From positions 62,001 to 126,000 of the forward strand of contig NZ_JACBNQ010000005.1 in the NCBI RefSeq assembly GCF_013403245.1: a DNA stretch of 64,000 nucleotides, read 5' to 3'. Shown here in pieces: positions 1 to 7,997 of this stretch (positions are counted from its first letter, which is position 1; the number at the start of each line of letters is the position of its first letter). The notes below the pieces were generated by a model. The model ran no database searches, was not told where the DNA came from, and worked only from the letters and a program-made list of their open reading frames with translations. The position numbers and the translations under genes are program-made. This DNA comes from Sedimentibacter hydroxybenzoicus DSM 7310 (GTDB lineage Bacteria; Bacillota; Clostridia; Tissierellales; Sedimentibacteraceae).

Positions 1-303
1 TCCTCTTACATCGGTAAATCCGCTGTATTGCTTAAGTTTTTCTATTTCAGCGTTTATACTCATTATATCGGCTGAATATTGATTATTTTCATATTCATTT
101 ACATGTTTTTTTTGCTCGGCCGTTTCTTTTTTTATATTTTCAACAACTATCTTCATATCTTCAATAGTTTTTTCATATTTATTTAAATCTTTTATAACAT
201 ATATTGTGTTTTCATCTATTTTTAAATCCACACCGTTTACTACTGTGCAGGATGCAATTAAAACAAGAAGAAATAACAAAATATTCTGCGCTTTAAGTTT
301 TAT
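1..303 (-). CDS. DUF881 family protein, second copy, partial (C-terminus beyond window)
   Basis: The reading frame is open from about 303 down to base 1 and runs off the window. It encodes a short hydrophobic N-terminal segment (NILLFLLVLIAS), a helical, charged stretch, and then SGFTDVRG, which matches SGFYDVKGEG of the DUF881 protein just upstream (322-1038). I therefore read it as a second DUF881 protein; paired DUF881 genes beside ftsQ are common in Clostridia. No ATG, GTG or TTG lies at a good distance from the ribosome binding site GGAGG at 312-316. The best-spaced codon is ATA at 301-303, and an in-frame TTG at 277-279 has no binding site. Family assignment is fairly sure; the start is not. 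Confidence 0.7.
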   Translation of the reverse strand, partial: MKLKAQNILLFLLVLIASCTVVNGVDLKIDENTIYVIKDLNKYEKTIEDMKIVVENIKKETAEQKKHVNEYENNQYSADIMSINAEIEKLKQYSGFTDVRG

Positions 304-321
304 AACAATCTCCTCCGTTTC

Positions 322-1038
322 TTAAAGACCCATATCGTCTTCCACATACACAGGAACAGCGTATTTAAACTCTATTTCACCGTCATATCTATTAATAAAT
401 ATTTCAGGAGAACTTTCAATTTCAACTGTATAACCTATGTTTCCAAGCTGAGAAACAATTCCTCCCACGAAGTTCAATGATGCTTCAATGGTTCTTGAAA
501 ATCCTATTGCCTTTATTTCTAACGGCAACACCATTGCAACACCGTTAATGTTAATATGATCCAGCACAGGTACAATTTCAGTATAGTTTGTATATCTTTG
601 ACCGTTAATTGAAATTGCTTCCACACCTGCATTGTTTAAGTAGCTTATCAATGCAAGTATATACTGATGACCGTACGCTATGCTGGCAGCGTTTGGTTCG
701 GCATCTATAGTGATAATTGTTCCTTCACCCTTAACATCATAAAATCCGGACAATATCTTTTGTTTTTCAAGCTCTTTCATCAGCCTGTCAAGCTCTTCTT
801 CTTTTCGCTTGTATGCTTCTTCATTTTTCCTTGAATTCTCTTTAAGCTGATCCAATTCTTCTCTCAGTTTGTTTTTCTCAAGAGTCAGTGCTGCAAATTC
901 ACTGTTCAAATCAGAAGCTTTATTATGAGGAGTTTCATTTCCCAATACATTATTTGTTGTACGAATTTGAGTCATTAATACAATCCCCAAAATGACACTT
1001 ATTATAAACAACATAATTTTCTGCCAAAGTTTATTCAT
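322..1038 (-). CDS. DUF881 family membrane-anchored protein (YlxW/YlxX-like)
   Basis: A 238-residue protein with one N-terminal membrane segment (about residues 8-24), a coiled coil rich in Glu and Lys (about 45-95), and a C-terminal DUF881 domain that opens with SGFYDVKGEGTIITID. Family members sit in division clusters next to ftsQ and are thought to be anchored outside the membrane. Their biochemical role is not established. The ATG at 1038 overlaps the last codons of ftsQ by 8 bases, so the two are probably translationally coupled. The stop lies 18 bases before the next DUF881 gene. Family call is confident; function unknown. Confidence 0.85.
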   Translation of the reverse strand: MNKLWQKIMLFIISVILGIVLMTQIRTTNNVLGNETPHNKASDLNSEFAALTLEKNKLREELDQLKENSRKNEEAYKRKEEELDRLMKELEKQKILSGFYDVKGEGTIITIDAEPNAASIAYGHQYILALISYLNNAGVEAISINGQRYTNYTEIVPVLDHININGVAMVLPLEIKAIGFSRTIEASLNFVGGIVSQLGNIGYTVEIESSPEIFINRYDGEIEFKYAVPVYVEDDMGL

Positions 1039-1834
1039 TATATTCCTCCATATTAAAGTCCTCTACGTATATTGTAATATCCCCCTTGGTAAAATCTATA
1101 AGTCCGTTGAAAACAGGTAAATTGTTATTTAATCTTTCATTGATTATTTTCATTGCAAATACTGCCTGATACTTAACATCTTCGCTAAGCATCATTTTAA
1201 TGAATGTACCATACTTGGTTTCCAATAAAATACTGTTGTTTTTATTAACCCAAAAATTTGTCACGGTTTCAGAATCAAATTCACTTTCTATGTAATCAAT
1301 TGCTTCAAAAATACTTTTAACATTGTCTATGCCGGTGAATTTAATTTCTTCTCCTACATTGTATAATACATCAGTTAAACTTTCAATAGTTTTTAGTTGA
1401 TTATTTGTTGTATCCGCCTTTAATGCAATCCCATTTTTATCTGTTACGACATAATTATTATTGTAATATATCTGATATTTTTCCTGTCTTTCGGTTATAT
1501 GTATGTAGATTTTATTCGGAAGCTCGTACACTACCCTTGCATGCTCAACGTATACCTGCTGCTGCAGCCTTTCTTTCACATCATTTCTGTCAACACTGAA
1601 TAATTTTTCGCCTGTTTCTATTTCTGAGCTGTCCAATATAAACTGATTATCATAGACTAAATTACCCTCAATTTTAACCTCTGCTACGTTAAAATAATCT
1701 GTTTCGTAATAAACATAGTAAATACAAAAAACAACAATTACAGCAGCTGTTATAAAAGCTGCTGTACTGACGAATAGCTTTCTAAACTTTCTTTTTTTCT
1801 TCTTTCGTTTTTTTATTGCTTTTTCTTTTGCCAT
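1031..1834 (-). CDS. ftsQ: Cell division protein FtsQ/DivIB
   Basis: Bitopic division protein that joins the FtsL/DivIC complex at the septum. The sequence shows a very basic cytoplasmic tail (KKRKKKKRKFRK), one membrane segment (AAFITAAVIVVFCIYYVYY), then a POTRA domain beginning FNVAEVKIEGNLVYD and a FtsQ/DivIB C-terminal domain. I chose the ATG at 1834 (MAKEKAIKK), preceded by AAAGGA at good spacing. The same frame stays open up to 1885, but those 17 codons are encoded by an intergenic repeat and have no ribosome binding site. The gene follows murA after that repeat and overlaps the downstream DUF881 gene. Confidence 0.88.
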   Translation of the reverse strand: MAKEKAIKKRKKKKRKFRKLFVSTAAFITAAVIVVFCIYYVYYETDYFNVAEVKIEGNLVYDNQFILDSSEIETGEKLFSVDRNDVKERLQQQVYVEHARVVYELPNKIYIHITERQEKYQIYYNNNYVVTDKNGIALKADTTNNQLKTIESLTDVLYNVGEEIKFTGIDNVKSIFEAIDYIESEFDSETVTNFWVNKNNSILLETKYGTFIKMMLSEDVKYQAVFAMKIINERLNNNLPVFNGLIDFTKGDITIYVEDFNMEEYNE

Positions 1835-1875
1835 AGCAGTTCCTTTTGTATTTTGTCCTTCCGAACGCTCACATT

Positions 1876-1997
1876 TGGGGGACATTCCTTATACTCCAAA
1901 GACTATTCCTTCTATTGGGGACATTCCTTATACTTCAAAGACTATCCCTATACTAAAGGTGTGTCCCCATTCATATTAAGGTGTGTGTCCCCCTTCC
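1876..1997. repeat. Palindromic intergenic repeat, GGGGACA family (copy 1)
   Basis: The stretch between murA and ftsQ is built of GGGGACATTCCTTATAC and AAGGTGTGTCCCC blocks; the two ends are imperfect inverted copies of each other. Bases 1915-1997 match the reverse complement of 55012-55088 at most positions. Bases 1876-1914 look like an extra partial copy of the left half. It ends two bases before the murA stop codon. It resembles REP-type palindromes; no transposase for it is in the window. Confidence 0.8.
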
Positions 1998-1998
1998 T

Positions 1999-3255
1999 CT
2001 AAACCTCTGTTATTATTACACCTAAATTCTGTAATTTCGTAACAAATTTTTCGTATCCTCTGTTTATGTGATAAATATTATTTATTTTAGTTGTTCCCTC
2101 AGCTCCTAAAGCGGCAATAACCAATGCAGCTCCGCCTCTTAAATCCTTTGACTCAACTTCTGCACCTGTCAGCCTCTCTACACCTTCCACTACGGCAACT
2201 CTTCCTATTGTGGTTATATTTGCTCCCATTTTCTGAAGCTCAGGCACATGTTTAAACCTGCTGTCAAAAACAGTTTCTTCAATAATCGTTATACCATTGG
2301 CAGTTGCCATGGAAGCCATGAACTGCGCCTGCATATCCGTCGGAAATCCCGGATACGGTTGAGTAGTTACTTTTTCTATAGCATTTAACCTGCCACTATT
2401 TTTTATAACTATTGTTCCTTTTGTTTCCCTTATTTCACAACCTGCATCTTCATAAATTGAAGTTATCGACTTAAAATGAGATTTTTCAATGTTTCTTATG
2501 TAAATTTTGCTCTTCATCGATGCGGCTGCACTCAAATAAGTTCCTGCCTCAATACGGTCGGATATAATTTTATATTCAACAGTTTCTGTACTTTTAATAT
2601 TTTTTCCTTCAATAGTAATAACACCGGTGCCGGCCCCGCTTATTTCATATCCGCAAATATTCAAAAAATTCTGCAAATCCACAATTTCAGGTTCTCTTGC
2701 CGGATTATAAATTGTAGTCTTTCCCGGAACACCCACAGCATACAGCATTATATTTTCCGTAGCGCCGACACTTGGATAATCAAGCGAAATTTCAATTCCT
2801 TCAGGCTCTTTGACAGTTCCTATCAATAACCCGTTTTTTTCAACTATTTCGACACCTAATTTTCTTAGTCCCTTTAAGTGTAAATCAATCGGCCTAAGAC
2901 CTATTTCACATCCTCCGGGATATGCAATCTCAACATTGCCTGTCCTTTGAAGCACAGCGCCCATTAAAATTATAGATGACCTTATTTTCCTTACAAGCTT
3001 CTCCGGAACCTTGAAGGTATTAAGGTCTCTCGTATCAATCAACGCAACTCCATCCTCATACTGAATTTTACATCCCATGGTATGCAGTATATCAAACATA
3101 TCTTTTACATCTTCTATATCAGGTATATTCTCAAGAATGTATTCTCTTGGGCATATAACTGTACTTGCTATTATAGGAAGCGCCGCATTTTTAGATCCGC
3201 CGATATCAACTATGCCTTCTAAGCCTTTACTTCCCTGAATAATAAAACTTCCCAT
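1999..3255 (-). CDS. murA: UDP-N-acetylglucosamine 1-carboxyvinyltransferase MurA
   Basis: Transfers enolpyruvate from phosphoenolpyruvate to UDP-GlcNAc, the first committed step of peptidoglycan synthesis, in the cytoplasm. At 418 residues it has the normal family length. Visible landmarks are the catalytic lysine in GGSKNAA (K22), the active-site cysteine in YPGGCEIGLRP (about residue 116, the fosfomycin-sensitive form) and the FPTDMQAQ loop carrying the conserved aspartate. It lies between murG and ftsQ, an order seen in several Clostridia. Whether this is the only MurA cannot be judged here. Confidence 0.95.
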   Translation of the reverse strand: MGSFIIQGSKGLEGIVDIGGSKNAALPIIASTVICPREYILENIPDIEDVKDMFDILHTMGCKIQYEDGVALIDTRDLNTFKVPEKLVRKIRSSIILMGAVLQRTGNVEIAYPGGCEIGLRPIDLHLKGLRKLGVEIVEKNGLLIGTVKEPEGIEISLDYPSVGATENIMLYAVGVPGKTTIYNPAREPEIVDLQNFLNICGYEISGAGTGVITIEGKNIKSTETVEYKIISDRIEAGTYLSAAASMKSKIYIRNIEKSHFKSITSIYEDAGCEIRETKGTIVIKNSGRLNAIEKVTTQPYPGFPTDMQAQFMASMATANGITIIEETVFDSRFKHVPELQKMGANITTIGRVAVVEGVERLTGAEVESKDLRGGAALVIAALGAEGTTKINNIYHINRGYEKFVTKLQNLGVIITEV

Positions 3256-3306
3256 CTTTATCCCTCCGCAACAAGTATTACATATAATATGTTATGCAAA
3301 GTTTGA

Positions 3307-4437
3307 TTACTTGTTACTTCCGGATTTACTGCCTACCAATTTTACCATTGATTCATAAATTTTATTTTCCACGTCTGCATTTCCCATTCTTTTAGAATTT
3401 AAAGCCATCGTTTTTAATAAATTTTTATTCTTGATAATATCCTCTATAGCCTTAATAAGCTCTTTGCCTGATAAATCCTTCTCTAAAATTACCTTTGCGG
3501 CACCTTCCTTTTCCAATGCTCTTGCATTATATTCCTGATGGTTTTCCGCAGTGTATGTCTTGGGTATAAGTATTGATGGCACCCCCAATAATGTTATTTC
3601 AGCTATTGTTATTGCTCCCGCGCTTCCGATAACTATATCGGCCCCTGATAAAGCGGTAGCAGCATCATACATATAATCCTTGATTTCTATATTTTCATCT
3701 AATATTATCTTTTCCTCTTCAATTTTATCCATAAATCCATCATGTAGTTTTTTGCCTGTAACGTGAATTATACTGATACCATTTTGTCCGTTGTATTTTT
3801 TAATAACATCTATAATTGCCTCATTTAAGCTTATCTGCCCGCCGCTTCCTCCAAACGAATATATTAATATGTCGTCAGACCGTAAGTTTAACCTAGCTCT
3901 TGATTTTCTTCTGTCAGCATTCAGTATATCTTTTCTGACCGGATTTCCAACCAAAATAAGCTTATCTCTCACTTGCCCGGGAAAATATTTTTCCGCTTCG
4001 TTAAAGCTTATTGCTACAACGTCTGCTACCTTTGCAAGCATTCTGTTTGTAATACCCGGAAAAACATTTTGCTCATGAATCATTGTAGGTACTTTTTTCA
4101 GACTAGCCGCCAATACCACAGGTCCACATACGTATCCGCCGGTTCCCACAACGATGTCCGGCTTAAAATCGTTAATAATTTTCGCTGCCTCCATAACTCC
4201 TTTAACAGAAGCGAAAAAAGTTTTTACATTTTCTATGCTTATTTTCCTTCGCAGAAATTTTGCCGTAACGTATTTAAATTCAAATCCTTCCTTAGGAATC
4301 AGTTCACTTTCAAGACCTGTCTTTGTTCCCACATACAAAATTTCATTATACGGATCTTGCTGTCTGACCTTTTGCGCTATTGCCAATGCAGGGTTGATGT
4401 GCCCTCCGGTTCCTCCGCCTGTAATAAGTACTCTCAT
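3307..4437 (-). CDS. murG: Undecaprenyldiphospho-muramoylpentapeptide N-acetylglucosaminyltransferase MurG
   Basis: Converts lipid I to lipid II on the inner face of the membrane. The N-terminus MRVLITGGGTGGHINPALA is the family signature and the C-terminal GT28 domain carries GSAGAITIAE. I place the start at the ATG at 4437, with AGGAG six bases upstream. The frame remains open to 4719, but those 94 extra codons overlap ftsW and look nothing like MurG. The resulting 376 residues fit the family. The start lies two bases beyond the ftsW stop, so the genes are probably coupled. Confidence 0.95.
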   Translation of the reverse strand: MRVLITGGGTGGHINPALAIAQKVRQQDPYNEILYVGTKTGLESELIPKEGFEFKYVTAKFLRRKISIENVKTFFASVKGVMEAAKIINDFKPDIVVGTGGYVCGPVVLAASLKKVPTMIHEQNVFPGITNRMLAKVADVVAISFNEAEKYFPGQVRDKLILVGNPVRKDILNADRRKSRARLNLRSDDILIYSFGGSGGQISLNEAIIDVIKKYNGQNGISIIHVTGKKLHDGFMDKIEEEKIILDENIEIKDYMYDAATALSGADIVIGSAGAITIAEITLLGVPSILIPKTYTAENHQEYNARALEKEGAAKVILEKDLSGKELIKAIEDIIKNKNLLKTMALNSKRMGNADVENKIYESMVKLVGSKSGSNK

Positions 4438-4439
4438 TT

Positions 4440-5564
4440 TCAACTCCTGTATGTATTCGAATATTTCGATATATTCAATAATATGCCCATTGATAACAAT
4501 AAAAACATCAGGGAAGAACCTCCCGCACTTATGAAAGGCAATGCCCTTCCTGTAGGTGGCATCGATGAGGTTGCAACCGCAACATGTATTAAAAATTGAA
4601 GTAATACCAGAGTTGTTATACCAAGAGCCACCTGACTTCCAAAAAAATCGTCTGTATTCATGGAAATTCTTAATCCTCTCCATGCAAAAATAACAAAACC
4701 AAGAATCACAAATACACATCCGATAAACCCAAGCTCTTCTCCGATTATTGAAAATATAAAGTCATTGTATGCTTCCGGCAGATGAAAAAACTTTTGTCTG
4801 CTTTTTCCTATGCCCATTCCAAACAGCCCGCCTGTTCCCAAAGCATAAAGTGACTGGATTATCTGATATCCTTCATTCAGCGGGTATTTAAACGGATCAA
4901 AGAATACGATGATCCTTGTTATTCTGTAGGTTTCCATGGAAATTAAAACTATGACACCTGCAACCGCAAGCAGGAACAATACGACTAAATGAGCCATTTT
5001 TGCCCCCGCACAAAAGAACATCACCATCAACGTTCCTCCCAATATAACTGCTGTGCTCAAGTCGTCCTGTATAGCAATCAACAAACAAAAAAAGCCGATT
5101 AATATCATCGAAGGAAAAAATCCTTTTTTGAGAGAGCTGATGTTTTTTCTGTTCTTATCAAAATAATAAGCCATGTATAAAACTCCGCCTATTTTTATTA
5201 TTTCTGAGGGCTGGAGCGATATACCTCCAATGATAATCCATCTTTGGGCACCGTTGGAAGCGATACCTATGATTATCGTAAGCAAGGCAAAGCCAACACA
5301 TGCTATTAAAATAATCTTGTTGAATTTCGCATAAATTTTATAAGGTATATTAGCTATAAAAATCATTCCGACAAATCCTGCAACAGCCGCAATTACCTGT
5401 TTTTTCAGAAAGTAAAAGGGGTCTTTATCAAATTTATAGTATCCATCAGGAAAGCTGGAACTATAAACCATCAAAAAACCAAAGAGTACCAATACTACCA
5501 CAACAAATACCAATACCCAGTCCATAGAAGTTTTTCTACTTTGCTTTTGTACTGTTCCCTCCAT
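4440..5564 (-). CDS. ftsW: Septal peptidoglycan polymerase FtsW (SEDS family)
   Basis: SEDS-family glycosyltransferase that polymerises lipid II with a class B PBP. At 374 residues it has about ten membrane segments and the usual motifs: GAQRWI, LQPSEIIKIG, GTGGLFGMGIGKS, EELGFIG and RALPFISAGGSS. It could equally be named SpoVE, its sporulation paralogue, but its place between murD and murG favours FtsW. The ATG at 5564 has a GGAGAGG site and overlaps the end of murD by 29 bases. A later in-frame ATG (5525) lacks a ribosome binding site. Confidence 0.9.
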   Translation of the reverse strand: MEGTVQKQSRKTSMDWVLVFVVVVLVLFGFLMVYSSSFPDGYYKFDKDPFYFLKKQVIAAVAGFVGMIFIANIPYKIYAKFNKIILIACVGFALLTIIIGIASNGAQRWIIIGGISLQPSEIIKIGGVLYMAYYFDKNRKNISSLKKGFFPSMILIGFFCLLIAIQDDLSTAVILGGTLMVMFFCAGAKMAHLVVLFLLAVAGVIVLISMETYRITRIIVFFDPFKYPLNEGYQIIQSLYALGTGGLFGMGIGKSRQKFFHLPEAYNDFIFSIIGEELGFIGCVFVILGFVIFAWRGLRISMNTDDFFGSQVALGITTLVLLQFLIHVAVATSSMPPTGRALPFISAGGSSLMFLLLSMGILLNISKYSNTYRS

Positions 5565-6912
5565 AATAGTTTACCCTCTCCTTAAAATCTCTTCCTCTAA
5601 CTTCATAATTAGGATACATACCCCAGCTTGCGCATGCGGGAGACAGTACGACATTATCCCCCTCCACACTTCGTTCAAAACATTCTTTAACTGCTTCATC
5701 CATATTTTCCACTCTGTATATATCTGTAAAACCGTAGCTTCTTGCACAGGCTTCAATTTTATCTGCCGTCTGTCCCAATAAAATCAGGCTCTTTACCTTA
5801 TCGTCAAAGCTTTTAATAAACTCATCGTAAGAAGAATCTTTGTCATATCCGCCTGCTATTAGGATTATAGGTTTTTCTATTCCTTGAATTGCCTTAATTG
5901 ATGCATCGGGATTCGTTCCCTTGGAATCATTATAAAACTTTACACCATTAAATTCTGCGCAAAATTCTAATCTATGCTCCACTCCTTTAAAATTCTTCAG
6001 TACGTTTGCGATAGTTTGCGTACTGATACCTAAGCTTAGGGCAGCACCTACCGCACACATTACATTTTCCAAATTATGCTTTCCGGGTATAAATATATCA
6101 TTTATATTTATAATAAATTCTTTTTTTCCGTCCCGACTATACATGATTTTTTCGTCATACACATATATTCCTTCATCTAATATGCGTTCAGAACTGAAAA
6201 ATATTTTTTTAGCTTTAATCTTATCAATAAAACCCATTACTATTTTATCTTCGTAATTTAATATTGCATAATCATCCTCATCCTGATTTGCTACGTTTCT
6301 GAATTTCGCATCAATATAATTCTCATATGTGTGATGAAAATCCATATGATCAGGAGTTATGTTTGTTATAACCGCTATATGAGGTTTATAATCAATTGTT
6401 CCCGCAAGCTGAAAACTGCTGACTTCCGCCACAAGTACATCTTCCTCGTCGGAGTTAATAGAATCATAAAACATTCCGGAACCGATATTACCTGTAACCT
6501 TGTATTTTTTCCTGCTTTCCTTTACAATTTCACCAATCAGGGTTGTAGTAGTCGTCTTTCCGTTTGTTCCTGTTATGGAAACAATGGTTGCATCAGTAAT
6601 CTTGTAAGCTGCTTCAATATCACTTACAACTTTTATATTTTTTTCTATAAGCGTCTTTATAATGGGTACTTCATATTTTATTCCCGGACTTTTAATTGCT
6701 AAATCAATTGTATCGAAATTTATTTTATCTATTTCATCATTACCAAAAAAATATGATGCTTCTATTTCTTTCAGCTCCTGTAACTTCTCAGTACATTTTT
6801 CTTTCGGGGATTCATCATATACAAATATATGTGCTCCTAATTTATCTAATCCCTTGATACATGCTATGCCGGAAACACCAAGCCCGACAACAAGTATATT
6901 TTTATCTTTCAT
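5536..6912 (-). CDS. murD: UDP-N-acetylmuramoyl-L-alanine--D-glutamate ligase MurD
   Basis: Adds D-glutamate to UDP-MurNAc-L-Ala in the cytoplasm. The 458-residue protein opens with a Rossmann-like motif (ILVVGLGVSGIACIKGL), followed by the ATP loop GTNGKTTTT, the NITPDHMDFH segment with its catalytic histidine, and YNDSKGTNPDA in the C-terminal domain. It follows mraY after 47 bases and overlaps ftsW, so it belongs to the same transcription unit. Confidence 0.94.
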   Translation of the reverse strand: MKDKNILVVGLGVSGIACIKGLDKLGAHIFVYDESPKEKCTEKLQELKEIEASYFFGNDEIDKINFDTIDLAIKSPGIKYEVPIIKTLIEKNIKVVSDIEAAYKITDATIVSITGTNGKTTTTTLIGEIVKESRKKYKVTGNIGSGMFYDSINSDEEDVLVAEVSSFQLAGTIDYKPHIAVITNITPDHMDFHHTYENYIDAKFRNVANQDEDDYAILNYEDKIVMGFIDKIKAKKIFFSSERILDEGIYVYDEKIMYSRDGKKEFIININDIFIPGKHNLENVMCAVGAALSLGISTQTIANVLKNFKGVEHRLEFCAEFNGVKFYNDSKGTNPDASIKAIQGIEKPIILIAGGYDKDSSYDEFIKSFDDKVKSLILLGQTADKIEACARSYGFTDIYRVENMDEAVKECFERSVEGDNVVLSPACASWGMYPNYEVRGRDFKERVNYYGGNSTKAK

Positions 6913-6959
6913 TTAAGTACCTCACTATCCTAAAAAAGCCCACTAATATTGTATGTTAT

Positions 6960-7934
6960 CTATACAGAATAAATGCCTATAAATGCAAGTATAACCGTTG
7001 CGATCCAAAAAACAGCTACTACCTTTGTTTCCTTCCAGCCGCACATTTCAAAATGATGATGCAAGGGAGCCATTTTAAAAACTCTCTTTTTAGTTCTTTT
7101 ATAATATAAAACCTGTATGATTACAGAAAGTGCTTCTGCAAAATAAATCCCGCCGATTATTGGAATAAGTAAAACCATATTTGACAGAACGGCTACCACA
7201 GATACGGCACCCCCTAATGCCAACGAGCCGGTATCACCCATAAATGCCTTGGCAGGATTTGCATTATGCTTTAAGAATCCAAGGCATGCACCTGAAATTC
7301 CCGCAGAAAAAATAGATATACCTTCATAAATAATACTTTCATCTTTCATGCTGTTTGCTATCAGGCTAAAAGCTGCCATAACTATCAACGTAACTCCTGT
7401 GTTTAATCCATCTAATCCGTCTGTCAGATTAACTGCATTTACAGTTCCTAAAACTACAAATAAAACAAAAGGTATATATAAAACTCCTAAATCTATGTAT
7501 GTATTAATAAAGGGGATTATTAATTTTGTACCTTCTGCACTGTGTCTTGAACCATATAATGCAAGCAGGAAAGCAAATATAAGCTGTCCGATGATTTTTT
7601 GATATGCCCTTAACCCTAGATTACGTTTAAGCACAACCTTTATATAGTCATCTAAAAATCCTATGAAACCAAAGCCTATAGTAAAAAACAATCCTGCCCA
7701 TATTTCCTGCGTATAGTAGCCACTGGTAAACAATGAAATTATAACTGCTAGAATTATAATAATTCCACCCATTGTGGGAGTTCCGGCTTTTGTGAAATGA
7801 CTCTTAGGCCCCTCCTCCCGGATGCTTTGTCCTACTTTCAGTCTCTTTAATACCGGAATTACAACCGGTCCGAGAAAAATAGCTATGAGAAAAGATACGA
7901 TTATTACCCTTAATATTTGTCCGTTTGCTTGCAT
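6960..7934 (-). CDS. mraY: Phospho-N-acetylmuramoyl-pentapeptide transferase MraY
   Basis: Integral membrane enzyme that moves phospho-MurNAc-pentapeptide onto undecaprenyl phosphate to form lipid I. At 324 residues it has about ten membrane segments. Conserved sites are DDYIKV, NLTDGLDGLNTG, MGDTGSLALGG and the HHHFEMCGW loop. The start at 7934 has an adequate site (AAGGAG). It follows murE directly: the murF gene that normally sits between them is replaced by about 60 bases containing a repeat remnant. Confidence 0.95.
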   Translation of the reverse strand: MQANGQILRVIIVSFLIAIFLGPVVIPVLKRLKVGQSIREEGPKSHFTKAGTPTMGGIIIILAVIISLFTSGYYTQEIWAGLFFTIGFGFIGFLDDYIKVVLKRNLGLRAYQKIIGQLIFAFLLALYGSRHSAEGTKLIIPFINTYIDLGVLYIPFVLFVVLGTVNAVNLTDGLDGLNTGVTLIVMAAFSLIANSMKDESIIYEGISIFSAGISGACLGFLKHNANPAKAFMGDTGSLALGGAVSVVAVLSNMVLLIPIIGGIYFAEALSVIIQVLYYKRTKKRVFKMAPLHHHFEMCGWKETKVVAVFWIATVILAFIGIYSV

Positions 7935-7954
7935 TTTAAACTCCTTATCGTAAT

Positions 7955-7997
7955 TTGGGTCAGAGGTGTAATTTGAGGATATTAAAGGTGTGTCCCC
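7955..7997. repeat. GGGGACA-family repeat remnant in the murF position (copy 2)
   Basis: The bases between mraY and murE contain GGGTCAGAGGTGTAAT and AAAGGTGTGTCCCC. The second block is identical to the right end of the repeats at 1876-1997 and 55012-55088. It directly touches the murE stop codon (7998-8000). It is shorter and more degenerate than the other copies. Confidence 0.6.

Noticed and set aside
1405-1599. Open frame on the plus strand inside ftsQ
   Set aside because: Shadow of ftsQ with no ribosome binding site and no recognisable domain.
4437-4719. N-terminal extension of MurG by 94 codons
   Set aside because: Overlaps ftsW, is rich in Cys and Phe, and lies before a good binding site and the conserved MurG start.
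6331-6702. Plus-strand frames within murD
   Set aside because: Antisense to a well conserved gene; composition not protein-like.
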